From: Protula sp. h YS-2021
Lineage: Eukaryota; Annelida; Polychaeta; Sabellida; Serpulidae
Length of the DNA stretch: 64,000 bases
Assembly (NCBI GenBank): GCA_949752745.1
Contig: OX457028.1
Span: 5,948,095-6,012,094 of the forward strand
Reading direction: 5' to 3'
The notes under the pieces were generated by a model. The model ran no database searches and was not told where the DNA came from. It was given only the letters and a program-made list of their open reading frames with translations. Shown piece after piece: positions 1 to 21,394 of the stretch. How positions within the stretch are numbered: the stretch's first letter is position 1; every line of letters starts with the position of its first letter. A program made the translations under genes and the position numbers.

Positions 1-2339
1 CAGGAATATTTTTTAAAGAACTTTGATGATTATCTTTGGCATATGCACTAGCATACCATATATATATAAAGATGCAAAACAAACAAAAACTCTTCTTAAA
101 GGTGTCTTTAGAATATATTACATTGCCTTAAAAATTGATAAGCAAAAAATGTATCTTGTTGCGCAAATATCAAATTTACTCACTGGAAATCTCTCTGTAC
201 GAATTAAAATCTATACACCCACACTCCTGGAAGCAATCTTATTTATATGTGAACTTATCACTACTTATACTACACAAACAGCAAGTGCAAAAGTACAAGA
301 CTATATTTCACACATTAAAAGCAAAATTTCAAGTTTCGTAGAGATTTTATAGTTGAACAATACCAAACTAAGTTACATTCTATCTTCATAAGCTTTTTGA
401 ACAAAAAAGACATATATTGACAATTGTTATGTACATGAGGTATCAAATCATATTATGACATAGTATGGCGTAAATATGACATAAGTAACAGCTAAGACGA
501 TGGCGATGCCAATCTTACATTTCACAATCGCACAGAGTCATAGTGTTATATCTTAACTCTTAGATGCCGTTTAAATGTCTCGTGTTACTTAAACAGAAAA
601 GAGAAAGAGGTGACATTGTTTGATAACTATCAATATCACAAGTGCCAACTTTTTAATGCTATTCACTCATGAGGGTGTCAAGACTAAAAACTATAACACA
701 ATAAGTGTCAATGTTTTAATCATTCTTAATTGGTATTGTTACAGTTTGAAAAACTATTTAAATACACATTTGTAGGTAATGGCCTTTATCGCCTTATAGT
801 TGTTGTATTTACAGTTATTGCGCACATTCACCGTCGGAAAAATATACAATAAGACTAGAATACGAAGTTAGGTTTACATGTACAGTCTTAGTCTATGCGC
901 TTATCATGTTATTTAAATTACATCAAAGGTTGTCATATTTATCAAAATTTGATGTTTATCTTTTCTATTATTTATAATTGATGCATATTTTGTTCATTTG
1001 TTTCGTGAACTTTTGTTGTGCTTTATAACGTAACATTAAAATACACATTGGTAACTGATTGATACAATATATACTAGTTTTAAACTTGTATAATACAATG
1101 GGCAAAACCATGTGCAAGCAAACTCACTCATGCCAGCAATTGCAGCAGTGATAGAATACATTAGTACAAGTGTATTAACTTTGATTTATGCTTTCCTTTA
1201 CGTTATTCATTAAGTTTATTCTATACGAAATAATAAAACGAACAAAATATGTTAGTTATTTTTCAAAGCCGTAGTACAAATTTATTACAATACATTTAAC
1301 TAATATATTTGTTGTCATATTACTTATAACAGCAAACCATAAAACCAACCTACACTGAAAGCTGAACTATTTTAAAGTCACATATCAAAGGCACTTCGTC
1401 GAAAGCAGTTTACTTTTAGTATTTATCCAAGTATTATTCGTGTTGTTCCATATCATCTTTTGGCTTTTAATATAACAATTTATTGTTAATTCACATACAC
1501 ATCTACACAAAAAGGATGTATTGTATTAGGAGACAATAAAACCATAAGAAGCTAACAGCCTATTCTAATTTCACTTTATAAAAATTTCTCAGGTTCTTTT
1601 TAAAGTCTTTTAAAAGTCTTCTTTCTGTTTGCGTCAGATCTTTCACCCACTAGCAATTTACAGAAATGTACTTTATCCATGATCTTAGAAGGATTGCAAT
1701 ACTATTACCAGCTGGCCATAAAATGCTGCTTCTGAGAAAACAAAATTCTATTAAGCGCTTTGGCTTATTAATTTATCAATAATAATCGAACGTTTAATTT
1801 AAACTATAAAATATGCTGTTGTTGCTTTTTGTATTTTTTTATTTAAACAATATTGAGGGCGCTGTAGCTCATGTCAAACTGAGAGTAATGATAGGCAAGG
1901 AGTTTAAGAATCCACATCCAAATAACAAATGAAGTCTGAATGTGCGATTAAAAAACCACTGATATAACATTCGTGAGAAGATTTATACATTCCGCTGACG
2001 ATACGATGGATAAAGAAGGAAAAAACGGGGAAAACGTACAACTTCAGTCACCGATAGACGTGTCAACGGATATATAAACAGCGTAAAATCTAATTATAGC
2101 TAAACTTTGACCATGGAAACAGCAGCTTTGCCTCCACCCATGATTTTATTCTGAAGGCTGATGAAATGCCAATAAAACCCACAAAACACCATATTTTACA
2201 TGTATATCAGCCATTGAACCCGTTTAAGTGAAGATCAGTTTTAAAGATGAACCACCTTTCTAACACTCGACTGACCAAATCCTGTATCCACAACTGCAGA
2301 GAATGATTGAAAAGGGGACAAAGAAAAAATTATCAATTC
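1..2339. other. AT-rich intergenic or 3' flanking DNA
   Basis: No recognisable coding exon, RNA gene or mobile element was seen on either strand. The stretch lies beyond the stop codon of the minus-strand symporter gene, so part of it may be that gene's 3'UTR. An open frame at 23-352 (+) has AT-driven composition and no family resemblance, so it is not called as a gene. Confidence 0.5.
2145..2150 (-). terminator. Candidate polyadenylation signal for the SLC5-like gene
   Basis: The plus strand reads tttatt, which is AATAAA on the minus strand, about 190 bp after the candidate stop codon at 2340-2342. It is the most suitably placed AATAAA I saw, but in AT-rich DNA such a hexamer is expected by chance. 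Confidence 0.3.
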
Positions 2340-10747
<8,408 letters not shown>

Positions 10748-11407
10748 CAGTACATCCCAAAAGCCTGTGGTACGACAGTACATGTCATCACCAGTACTTC
10801 CCAACCGTTGCCCATATGCTGTGACTTGTGAAACAACAGAGGCGGTGGGGAGGTACGGGCGATCGCACCTCTTATGGATATAAAGACCGCGTTGCATTGT
10901 CGGATTGAAATGGGGATTTGCTTGAAAACGGATAAACAAAAACGAAAGTAAAGTATAATAGTAGGCTGGAATTTATGAATCTTAACTGAAGGACGGAAAT
11001 TAGCAAAGGGGGTACTCTACCACAAGAAGGTGTGAATAGTGGCGGACAGTGGCAGTACGCCCTAGAAGCAACTATAAAGAAATTAATGTAAAAAATCCAT
11101 CCCTCCAACCCCTGCTAAAAGTGACAATAATAATATCAGTTATATCGATTCCACAAATGTTCCTAAAAAGAAATTTAAAGAAAGCATTGTTAGTTTTTAA
11201 GAGTGCTTCTCTTGAACCCTGCTATTTTGTCAATACTTGCACCTGTTTCCTATTATGGGTTTAACTCAAACAGGGTGCTTTCTTCACTAGCACTCTCCGG
11301 TGATATGTAGCAAGGCAAGTAATCAACAAAAACTGAAATAAAATAGCGTAGAATCTTATTTCATACAAAAGAAAGGGGTGGTGCGATCCTGTTAAGATTC
11401 TTTGCGC

Positions 11408-11410
<3 letters not shown>

Positions 11411-11442
<32 letters not shown>
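11411..11442. repeat. (TG)n microsatellite
   Basis: About 16 TG dinucleotides in non-coding DNA. Confidence 0.9.
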
Positions 11443-11447
<5 letters not shown>

Positions 11448-11539
11448 AATCGATAGAACTTCAATAATATCAATTGTTACATTTTATTAACTTAAATTTT
11501 TCTTTTTTTTTTTTGGTCATTTTTTTTCATTTATTTATT

Positions 11540-11575
11540 AGTCCCCCGCCTCCCCGTCGCGCGGAGCGGGGGACT
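11540..11575. repeat. GC-rich hairpin end of a short non-autonomous element
   Basis: A self-complementary GC-rich segment (agtcccccgc ... gcgggggact) followed by A/T-rich sequence when read on the minus strand. Related ends occur at about 29050-29075 and 32085-32112, so this looks like the terminus of a dispersed short element in reverse orientation. Family and full extent are not resolved. Confidence 0.5.
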
Positions 11576-11590
11576 GTTGTATCCGATGTA

Positions 11591-11669
11591 ATTATTTACT
11601 TTTCCCCCAGTTAGGATTGCTCCCCGGAAAGAGCAACATATATTAGTATTCCTGGGGGAAAAGTAATAT
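11591..11669. repeat. Nested inverted repeat (hairpin)
   Basis: Left arm 11591-11617 (attatttacttttccccc...) pairs with right arm 11643-11669 (...gggggaaaagtaata). Between them lies a second small stem, ttgctc paired with gagcaa. The two-level stem suggests a foldback element or MITE remnant. Confidence 0.6.
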
Positions 11670-11989
11670 AGCTCCATGTGATATGTTATCCCCCCCCCCC
11701 CCCCAGTATATTACTTCACCCCTTCCAAAATACAAAAGTGACTATTTTCTTAACATCAATAAAGGTTCAATCCACACAAAGTAAAAGTGGCAATCGACAC
11801 AAAGCAATTCCACAAAAATCCTTTCAGTGCCAAACCTAGTTGCAACTGCTATGGCTTATCTCTTGGCGAATAAAAATTGCAGATGTCGTCTTGCCGTTGG
11901 ACTAAAAATTGCAGATGTCGTCAAAAATCCGAAAATGTCAGACCTTGAAATGGTTGAATACGGTGTCGTTTCCGCAGCAGATCTCAAGA

Positions 11990-12095
11990 ACTACTGGAGA
12001 GATTTCATTCAAACCTTGCTTATGCATAGTTTAAGGATTTAGTTGTGAGCTTTGGTATAGGTTTACCGTCGGCCGAAAAGTTTGGCCTACAGATT
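11990..12095 (-). repeat. Dispersed repeat, copy 1 (inverted relative to 27.6-27.87 kb)
   Basis: On the minus strand this region reads like the two direct copies at 27601-27870: a block beginning near ttttcggccgacggtaaa and ending near caaggtttgaatgaaat. Three copies in a 64-kb window mark it as an interspersed repeat of unknown class. I see no coding content. Confidence 0.6.
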
Positions 12096-13255
12096 TGGTT
12101 AAAAATTTGCAAATTGTCCGGTCGACTTCTCATAGAAGGGTCTGTCATAGGAACCTGAAATCTTGCATGTTGAAATACGTATATTGAATATGTGCAATTT
12201 AGCATTATTTTCAAAATCAGTCAAAAATTGACGTCGTGGGAAATTGTTGAAAATGGTGATTTTTTGTCTTGAACTTAGCCGTGAGTCGATGTTTGTGCGG
12301 TGGTATTTACATTTCTTGTTTGTTTCAGAAATATATGGAACTACTTTTTAACGCTGCGATTTACGTATGGTCTGTAGACGAAAAATCAGATGCGGTAGCG
12401 TTTGCACAGTTTGCGTGTGCTTTAAAGATTATTCAAAGTGTGTTATAAATATTTAAATTAAAGTTATTTTGAAAATCTGCCAAAAATCGTTAATTTTTAC
12501 CTGTAGCTTTTACATGCATTTTACTTTTATTGCTTCACGGGGGATGCTGCCTTATTGAGGCTCTAGTTTTTCGATTTCTGCAAAAAATGTAGATTTGTTC
12601 CTTTGTTCACAATAGACCAATAAAACTCTACAGCTGGAAAGTATATAAAGTGTAGTTGCTCTTCAAAATATGTAATTTTTGACAATTAAGACTTTGTCGT
12701 AGATGAACGCGGCTGGGGATGTGCAATCTACTATTGTCTTGTTCTACTGTGGAAATAGGGTCAATTGATTTAAATTGCTTGCTTCAATATCAGGAACGGA
12801 AGGATATGGATGATATAGTTGGGTGAGGTTGAAAGGGGTGATACAGTGGAGCGAGAGGAAAGGAGTATGGCTCGTAGGGTAGGGTAGAGCGTTGGAAGGG
12901 TTACTAACACAAAATAAAACACAGTTCTTTAGTCTCAACTTTGTATTCTAACTGTGAAAATTGTTCATAATTACAGAATGTTCAAGGGCACGTCCATCGA
13001 ATGAATCAACAACAACAGACAGACGTGATGTATTTACAGACGTCCAAGGATGTGTAGACCAGCTGAATCTTCAACAACACAAGTGATTCAAGAACTGTGT
13101 GAACAGTAGCAATTTGCAGTAGACAGCAATTGCATAAAGGCAATGATATTTTGTTATACTTTAAATGGCAATAGTTACCGTTTAAGGTGTTTTGTTGCAT
13201 TAAAACATGCATATTATTATTTTGTTACAGTTAAAAAAAATAAGTTTTTTAAATA

Positions 13256-13362
<107 letters not shown>

Positions 13363-13369
13363 TTCCATC

Positions 13370-16000
13370 ACATAATAAATTGCTTTCTCCTGCCACAAAC
13401 CGGCTACACTACCATGTAAAATGTTACACCACACACCATTTTATATGCCACCTATAAAAGGCATATAAATATCTTATATTTTCCATCAATTTCCTACTAA
13501 AGAACATGTCTATTCCTGGCCACATTTTCATTTGCGTAGAGCGCTGTCGAGAAAAATCTCGAAGTGTTTATTTCCTGTCAAATGATATTTCCAGCTAAAT
13601 CGAATGAAATGAATTGAAGATTTTACCGAGGGAACAAATTGTTTTCTGTTTTGGCAAAAGCGGAAAAGCCGCAGTCCGAAACTGCTTAGTTTTTAAAAAT
13701 GCTGAAAATTGACTAGTCATCAAAAAAGTATTTTGTAATCTATTTAGCGTTTAAATCTAACATTTTAGGCAAATGTATGTCCTGTCTGCTGAGATATCGG
13801 TTAAATTAACGCTCATGCCATTGAGATAAGTCTAAGTCCATGTATTCATATGAAAATTAAGCTTAGGCATGGCTTTTGCGAATTTCTTCTACGAAAAAAA
13901 TATCGCTTCAATATAATAAGCACAAAAGCCTGGATGTCTGCTGGGGTGGTGTTCAAAATTTGAAATGAATCCGTTGAAAAACGGCTGAGAAAAGCTTTGT
14001 GAATATACACTCCTCTATTCAGAGGTTGTTTATTAATTTTCCGCATCATTTTGGCTTCTAAGGCACTTATTTTCCACGAATTTTTTAAATAAAAATGATT
14101 GTAAAGTCAAAGTTAGAGAGTGACAATGCATACTGCGTCGAAAAAATTGACAAAATTAGGTGTGTTAGGAAAAAATCTTTTTAAAATTGAAAATTTAAGT
14201 TGCTGGCTTGTGATAAGCTTCGGCGAGACAAGGCACGGACTGTTCTTAACAATGGGTTTCAACGGAGATGTCCATGTTATCCAGTCTCATCTGCTGGCTA
14301 ACATAAGTAACCAATTGGAAATATTTTTACAGGTTTAGAAAGAGTAATGTCTCTATATACAGTGTAAATATCATATGGATTGATTCAGTTTTGAAGAGGA
14401 CAGACAGTTTGAAATGTATCATTTGTTGGGCCATCGTCTATCATTTCTCCATCGGTACATCTCGGTGCGCCAAATGGCATTTTTTAAAGTGATCAAAGTA
14501 ATCAATTCTGTGTCTATAAACTGTCAAAGTTTCATCAGAATCGTCAGAAATAGCTTTGAAATCTCGGGATAAAGATTGGGTATTTTTTATGAAGACATGT
14601 GGGATTGGAGCCCCGTTTCTTCGTTAGTGGAGAGTTGCTGCGAATCACACTGGTTGATAAAAACCTCTGTGCAATGGCTTTAATGTACCTCTTGATATGT
14701 AGCGAAAAACGGCAAAAGGTTCAGTATTTGGGACGGGCGATCAGCTGATTTCTCAGTGACTGTGTGAAATGAATGTAACGAACACTGAAAATGGGCAAAG
14801 ATAAACAAACAGGTGGGTGGAAATAGCGAGAATGACAGGAGATATTTAACACAATGAGGGTGGCTCATTTCGAGCAGCAATTTTACCAAACTCTTTTTTT
14901 CTGCAGGTACTGGAAACATCGTTAATAACACAGCACAAGAAAGTGACCACGGGCAGCCGCTTAGTATACACAATACTTGACTGTGGCTTATTAAAAGCAC
15001 TTGATATTTTAGAGGGAGTGGGTAGAAATCAATACGGCATTATAATACCAAGTAAGTAATGCACTCACGTAAAAAGAAATGATAACAAACCGTCAGCGTG
15101 CTCTAACCGCGTACAAACGTCACAAAGCCAATTGACAGAAAAACAATGGGCATGACTCCGAGATACTATGACGATGGCTTTGTGACGTAAAACGGTTCCT
15201 TTGCATTTTGCAAGTCGTTATGCGACACCCATGAAAAATGTTCGAGCAAAATCTTGAATTTTTTTGGTTTTTTCCACTATCTATGAATCGATTTTGCTTG
15301 TTTGTGTCATAATGGGGCTAGATCCTTGTGCAGTCGTGCTTTGTATTCGATTCGAGCACTTGTGGAAGGCCATTGAGCTCAATGCTGCGCGATTCGTTCA
15401 CAGATCTGCCAAGCGTGCTCGAATCTCATGCAAAGCACTCAGTCCCATGGTCTATCCCTGTAGTACACTGTGTCACGCACAACGGCAGCCGCTCAGTACA
15501 CGATATATAATACTGGCTCAGCAGGCGGTAAACATGTAGAAACAAAAAGCTCTAAAACGACAGATTTGGAGTGGCTTTTCCTCCGTCACCCCACCGTGTT
15601 TAAAGGCTTAGTGTCGATTTGTCCAAACGCCCTGGTAGGTAATGACAGCTCGGACCGGTGCTCCTGGCAGATAGTTCCCAGGGCAAAAGGTTCTTACCTC
15701 TATTATATAAGTCCTATACCGTGACGTAATACCTGATTGGAGGGTGAAAACTTTTGGCACGGATAAACTAGGTAAACATTTGCGAGGTTAATGCCTTGAG
15801 TAAACGGTGTATCACGAACCTTTTGCATATTTACAACTTTCACTTTACACCCGCCCTTTTGAAGAATTACCTTGATAATAGAGTTTCCCCCGCGGAGACT
15901 TTCCTCCCGCGTTTTATGCAGAGAGCGGAGACTTTCGCCCGTTGTTTTTTTTTACAAAACCCCAGTCTCATTTAAAGAGAAGTCGTTTACGGAATTGCTT
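13370..16000. other. Intergenic DNA, no gene recognised
   Basis: Unique-looking AT-rich sequence. Open frames at 14680-15000 (-) and 15264-15539 (+) lack family motifs and splice context. A short block around gcagccgctyagtayac recurs at about 14955 and 15485, which hints at an old repeat, but I cannot classify it. Confidence 0.4.
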
Positions 16001-16007
16001 ACCTGGG

Positions 16008-16110
16008 GTGTAGGTCAAGTGACCACCGGTCAAGTGACCACCAGACATACTTCCCACCGGACAAGTGACCACCAGACATACTGACCACCACGGAAATGAA
16101 AAAACTGACC
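16008..16110. repeat. Short GACCACC-rich minisatellite
   Basis: Repeats of a roughly 14-21 bp motif built on caagtgaccaccrgacatac, four to six degenerate copies. No coding role is apparent. Confidence 0.7.
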
Positions 16111-16676
16111 ACCACATATTTATATTTATTACCAAATCGTCGTATGAGGAATCGTACATGCAATTCAACCACATTCACAACATTGTGCATAATATGTGCC
16201 AATTTCGATGACACTACTAAATGCTAATCAGCTGTCAAATGCAAACTCTATATTTACCTAGCAACTCTGGAGTATGACATTGCTTTGTAAAACGTAGATA
16301 GACAGTCGCTAACACACAGTGGTATCTCTTAATCCTTAATCCATGTCTCTTAGATCTCTTTTAGTTCAGAGACGATGAATAGATCAATAGTTTTTCACAT
16401 CCCTTTATTTTAACCAGAGTTAAAGATCAATGAAGAGCAATGAAGATCAATTGTTTCAGAGTAGAAGTAGACGGGGACAATTGCTTAATTTTTTTAAGAA
16501 TCCTTCCACTAAAAAAGGAGTTGGGGGGCAGATGACCACCCGTCAAATTGCAGAGGAGGGCAGTCGACCGGGTTGCAAAAGAGGGGGCAGTTGAATATGG
16601 GGCAGGTGACAGAGGGGGCAGATGAACGTTCACCAGGGGGAATATATTGCTTTTGCCATTTCTGTTTGGGTTGTGT

Positions 16677-16678
<2 letters not shown>

Positions 16679-16708
<30 letters not shown>

Positions 16709-16714
16709 TGTGTG
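16679..16714. repeat. (TG)n microsatellite
   Basis: Slightly interrupted TG run of about 36 bp in non-coding DNA. Confidence 0.85.
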
Positions 16715-16719
16715 CGTGC

Positions 16720-19700
16720 TACGCTGTCTGTGCGCACCATATATAGTGGAAGGCGATGTCCGATAAATTTGAAATGTGGCATGATCCATGATGCTGTTCT
16801 AAGTTGTGCAACTGACTTTTTGGAATGGAATCCTTAATTGGTGACGTCACCAGTGACGTCAGAGTAGTCGATGCTTTTGCACGCGATATATCAGTAACGT
16901 AACGTTGTATTAAAGTCAAACTGCAAAAGTAACATCCCGAATAGATTCAGAACTCCTTTTATTCAAGTAAATAAAATCAAGCAATCAAATGGTCCAAAAT
17001 TGAGTTTAAAATCCCCCATTTACATCTGAATTATGCGTGTAATGATAATTAAGTAGCAAACTCTGCGATTATGAAATGTAATTAGTTGAAATCTCATCAT
17101 AGCCAGCTTTTTTTATATCATGCGTTTTTGATATGAAAATTCTGCGTTTCTCAAACGATTTCTGCGTTTTGGGTAAGTCCGGTTTCACTAAAATTATGAC
17201 GTCAATGCAGCGATCATAAACCTCGCAAAAATTAAAAATCAAAATTAAAAATGAAATGATTTTTAGACGGAATTATTGCGGAGGTGATTTATAACCTTAG
17301 ATATGAATAAGGGCTGTTTTTGACATTTCATGATCTCATAAGCGTAAATTAAAAACCGTATTTTTTTCAAATTTGCAAGGCTGAAAACCGTATTTTTTGT
17401 AAACTTAGCTCGGTTGAATTTTATTATTTTTCGATGTGTTCAGGTTATCAAACTTGTGTGTTCAATAATAACATTGAAAGACATCGCTAAAGACAATTAC
17501 AGCGATATACTAGTTCGGTATCCAGACATCTTGCATCTGGACATCTTGCATTTTGTTAAGCGATTATTGCATGGCCGTTCTAGTTATAATAGAAGATTCT
17601 TTCACTTCACGTATTGAAACTTTTCTGCGTAAAAAAATATTTTGTTGCTCTGACTATCATCTCCACTCACTTGCTCGATAGATGTCTTCTCTTCTTTTCG
17701 TTCTTGCTCGTTATCGGCTTTATATGTTGTCAAAAGATTTTATAAAGTAACGGCATAAACTGCACGGGATTAATGGATTTGCAGCCGTTAATAATCACCG
17801 GGAAACAGGGTTTTCAAAAGATTAAGTGATGTATTTGCGCATGGAATAATATCGGAGGTTCAATTCACTGAGATAACTCAGAATTCATAATTGTCCGAAA
17901 AACTCCGTAAAGGCAAACATCTCTATCCCCTTTTAAAACCAAAACCCCTTTGCCATAGGAACCTAAAGGCACGTTTGCCATCACAGACGTTTGTCCGCAA
18001 GCAAAATGGGCCAGCCCGCCCTTCAAAGTACGCCCTCGGCCATTACTCTCCGGTCACTTTTTTCTGAATTATGAAATAATTATGAACATGAATCCACGAC
18101 GTTTTATGCATCTAACTACGAAATGTTTGAATACCCAATATAATAGCTACAATTCTAAAGATTTAAGTCAGGGCTGCCGTATAACTGTGACCAATAACAA
18201 TTTTTCATCGAGAAGCTTCAGTACCACCAGGAGCGTCAGTGCCACCAGCTTGTACTTCTTGCTGACAGCAGCCTCCCCTGACAGATTTCGGAAACAAAAG
18301 CATATTTTTCTAAGAAGTTGTTCACACGGTGCATCCAATATAATCCAGGTTGCAACCGAATTACCCAAACTTGTGGTGCTTACTCACTTTATTGGGTACT
18401 AATTTCGGTATAGCCACGGTATAGCGTCCGTCCCTTTTTTGTGCAAATTGGCTAAAGTCAGTCAGTCATTTTAACAGTAGCAAGCACTAGAACACAACAA
18501 GTTTCTCACCCAGTTGTTTTTATTGGGCTCTTTTAATCATCACCATCATAGAAATTCAGGGAGCTTACACAGTACAGTACCGAATTCCTTGATTACCAGA
18601 TAACGCTATTTTAATGGTCAAGCTGCCCTGCTTACCTCGGGGTCACTTTTCTAATTAAATTTAAAAATGGAAGTTATTTACTTATTTACTTATCATCTGG
18701 AGATGGAAAAACGCATTGAAGTTTTATTTTGGCAATTTCGGTAAAACAAGAATAGATACAAAAGACGCAAAATATGGCTCCCTGAATGGAGAAACGAAAG
18801 ATCTACTGGTGGCGCATTCTAATGCCTTATTCCGGAACTTTTAAACACATGTAAACAATATTTCTTTTTACTTTATCTTTGTAGTTTTGATGCTGAATAT
18901 TCCAGAGGCAATTTCTTCGTATAAATCTATAAGCTTGTTCACTCCTTTGCAGTTTATATCCGCCATTTCAAATTAAGATTTAAGCTATTCATTTCAAGAT
19001 ATTAATTAAAGATTGCTTAAGAACTTAAGAACTGCCCAACTTCCTAATTTATGACTTTTTTATAAACACTTTTTTATTTGTAATTTTTTTAAATATATTT
19101 CGATACTGCCGTCTACTTTCGTATAATTTTGACGATGGCACCATTTGAAATAAGAGAAAACCGATCAAATACTGGAGATCCGCTATGTAATAAACATAAA
19201 AAGAGCAATAAGACTTCAAGTTGGATATTCCTTTAGAAATAAACTCCCAAGCTTGCCTTTGGGATGCATTGAAATTCAAACAACAAAAGAACAGGGTTAT
19301 ATCCAGTGCATGAATCCCAGACCGAACGACCTGCCTGCATGAACCAACCCCTTTTTTCTGCAGGTATAGGAACGAATCCCCTGTTTTTATTTAAATGTTA
19401 TAAAAAAGAATATTTATTGTTGGTTCACATTTATGAAAACCATTAAATTGCAATTGCTTGCATCTCGTGTCATCTAAATTCAGATTATGATTCTTAATCC
19501 TCAAGACTAATCTTATCATCATTACTTGCATTACAGTTATTGCAATACAAGTAGTTTTGTTGTGTTGTACGCTCATATTTTATACAACAATATTGAAAAA
19601 AAAACTTTAAAATTTGAAACAGCATTTCTTACCAACTAAAAATAGGAATATTTGAGAAAATTGCTATATTATCCATTTTATTTTACCCTTACAATTTAAA

Positions 19701-19924
19701 TATTGGTTCAAATTATATTCATCTTCAAGTAGAAATGAACTGATTTATCTGGCAGCCTTCTTTGTATGTGGATTTTCAGCATTAAATTATTAATCTTCTT
19801 CGCCGTTTTGTCCGGGGCCGCACTTGTCGCGGTTTTGACCGTCGTCGTTTTATCGTTTAACCAAATGTCGGGGCACCCTTGTGATCCATTCGACCAATTG
19901 AACCCTAAAATTACTGTAACTCAC
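16720..19924. other. Intergenic DNA, no gene recognised
   Basis: No exon with matching splice phase or family motif was found. A CRE-like palindrome pair (tgacgtcac ... tgacgtca) lies at about 16842-16861, and an aaaccgtatttttt motif is repeated near 17350-17395. The frame at 18082-18402 (+) has no recognisable similarity. Confidence 0.4.
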
Positions 19925-20067
19925 CTCTAAAATCCAAGTGAAAGTTTTAGAGCGCATCCAAGGCTGAACTTCCTCTTGTATTTTACTGAAACATTCTTTA
20001 GATGGCATCTGTTCCAGTACTTGAGCAGACTTCAGAACATTATCACAGATAGACACGGTATTCATAC
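19925..20067 (-). CDS. Orphan exon-like segment, 47 codons
   Basis: On the minus strand this 143-nt open segment has a good acceptor (tattttattag/GTATG) and a good donor (TTAGAG/GTGAGT). It reads about 47 codons in phase, including SICDNVLKSAQVLEQ and SKIQEEVQPWMRSKTF, with ordinary coding-like composition. I do not recognise the family, and no partner exons in matching phase were found within several kb on either side. It may be an internal exon of a gene with long introns or a fragment moved with the neighbouring PIWI relic. Confidence 0.4.
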
Positions 20068-20175
20068 CTAATAAAATATAATAGATAGAATCCAATCGCT
20101 GTGGCTGTTTTACTTTGTATCTACAGATACTGCAACAAATCCTTTATTCGAACAGATTGTCAAGTCTTAAGATGG

Positions 20176-20280
20176 GAAGGCCGGTAAGTCACTCACAATA
20201 TGACGCCCCTCTACTACAACTGGCCGGTAAGTCACCCACGAGATGGCGCACCTCTAATACAACTGGCCGGTAAGTTATAT
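20176..20280 (+). repeat. Tandem 43-bp repeat of a PIWI exon end plus splice donor (copy 1)
   Basis: GTAAGT donors start at 20184, 20227 and 20270, spaced exactly 43 bp. The second and third are preceded by tayaactggccg (YNWP), the exon end known from PIWI proteins just before the GTVRAPAP block; the first keeps only ggccg. Each unit therefore copies exon end, donor and the first intron bases. Confidence 0.85.
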
Positions 20281-20832
20281 AGAATTCAAGAAAATTTTGT
20301 GTGACTACAATCTTTGGTTATCGAATGATGCTGATTACGAGTGACAACTTTTAGCGTATCATTAGTGATGCTTTACGACGTTTGTTGTCATGGTTACAAG
20401 GCACGGTGATGGCACCAGCACCCTGTCAGTACGCGCACAGGCTCGCCTGCTTCGTCGGCCAGTCGCTGCGCAAAGCTCCCAGCTCTGTCTGACGTCTTCC
20501 ACCTTGAGAGCCTGCCAGCATGCGGATCCAGATGCATCAGGATGAGAAAGGAGGTGGAGTACGGGGCTGATATACCTTGAACATTTTTCAATTTCTGACA
20601 TTGTTGCTTTCTTTAGGGAAGGCACTGGCTAGAGCTGAGTGCAGAAACTGAGATTGAAGGTGGTGGGGAGGGGGGTAGCGGGGGCGGGAATCAGTGATTG
20701 GCAAGTGACAAAGTGCAAACAAAAAAGACTAATGTAAAATTTTGCTGATATATAAGTGTTTTGTTTTATAGTCCTCGCCAGTCATTAATTTGGCTTTAAT
20801 CATCTTATCTTATGTAATCTTAATGAAGTTCT
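20176..20832 (+). pseudogene. PIWI-clade Argonaute 3' end, copy 1 (broken)
   Basis: Fragment of a gene of the piRNA pathway. Three tandem units, each with a splice donor, occupy 20176-20275 (two read YNWP before GTAAGT). After a short intron comes the last-exon segment from about 20400, reading GTVMAPAPCQYAHRLACFVG, the characteristic C-terminal PIWI-domain block. The frame then meets TGA at 20490-20492. A +1 shift recovers LSDVFHLESL, matching the usual LSDRLYYL-type end. The acceptor is also altered (acaag where the other copy has acag). No upstream PIWI exon is present. The whole segment, including the 3' flank, is matched in inverse orientation at 30070-30775, so it is a duplicated, truncated relic. 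Confidence 0.82.
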
Positions 20833-20839
20833 TAATGTT

Positions 20840-21250
20840 ATTGTCAACGACTTATATGTTTGATTTGTTATTTCACAGTACATATTTTAATGCTATTGTT
20901 GAACCATTTATTACCTAAATGTACAAAATTAAAAAAAATATATGTTTCAATTTTTTATCACGTTGCGGTTGGGTTCTCCTAAGTTTTGGGGCTGGGAACT
21001 TTTACGTGTTGGGGCCGAGTTCTCCTGACACTTGGGATCGGGTTCGCCTTGAGGGGGCGAGTTTATTTTATTGACGGGTTCTCGTGTATTCTCCTAGGAT
21101 CTTCCCCAGAAAAGCCTAGCGAATAAGCGACTTCGCACTTTGAATTTTGCCGATTTTTTGCGTTTTGAATGATTTCAGGTAGGTAGGTTGTTACAGATCA
21201 AACTGGTGATTAAGATAATACAAGTAGTTTTTTGTAACATTCCAATGTCA
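20840..21250. other. Intergenic DNA, no gene recognised
   Basis: AT-rich sequence followed by a G/T-rich imperfect repeat around gggttctcctragt...gggg (about 20967-21080). No coding signal was found. Confidence 0.4.
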
Positions 21251-21394
21251 TCGCTTTTTGCTATTGTTGGTTCGACTCCCACAGAGCGATTTCGTATGCA
21301 ACGAATAGGCGCTATCTGGCGGTATCATAAGCAATAGATATTCTAGTTAATGCTTATCAAGATGGTAAAGCTGCAAGCTGTAACAGCAAAAATT

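Noticed and set aside
23..352. 109-codon open frame (+)
   Set aside because: AT-driven composition, overlapped by a second frame, no motif or splice context.
14680..15000. 106-codon open frame (-)
   Set aside because: No recognisable domain and no splice or promoter support.
16842..16861. CRE-type promoter element
   Set aside because: Palindromic tgacgtca pair without a nearby gene start to regulate.
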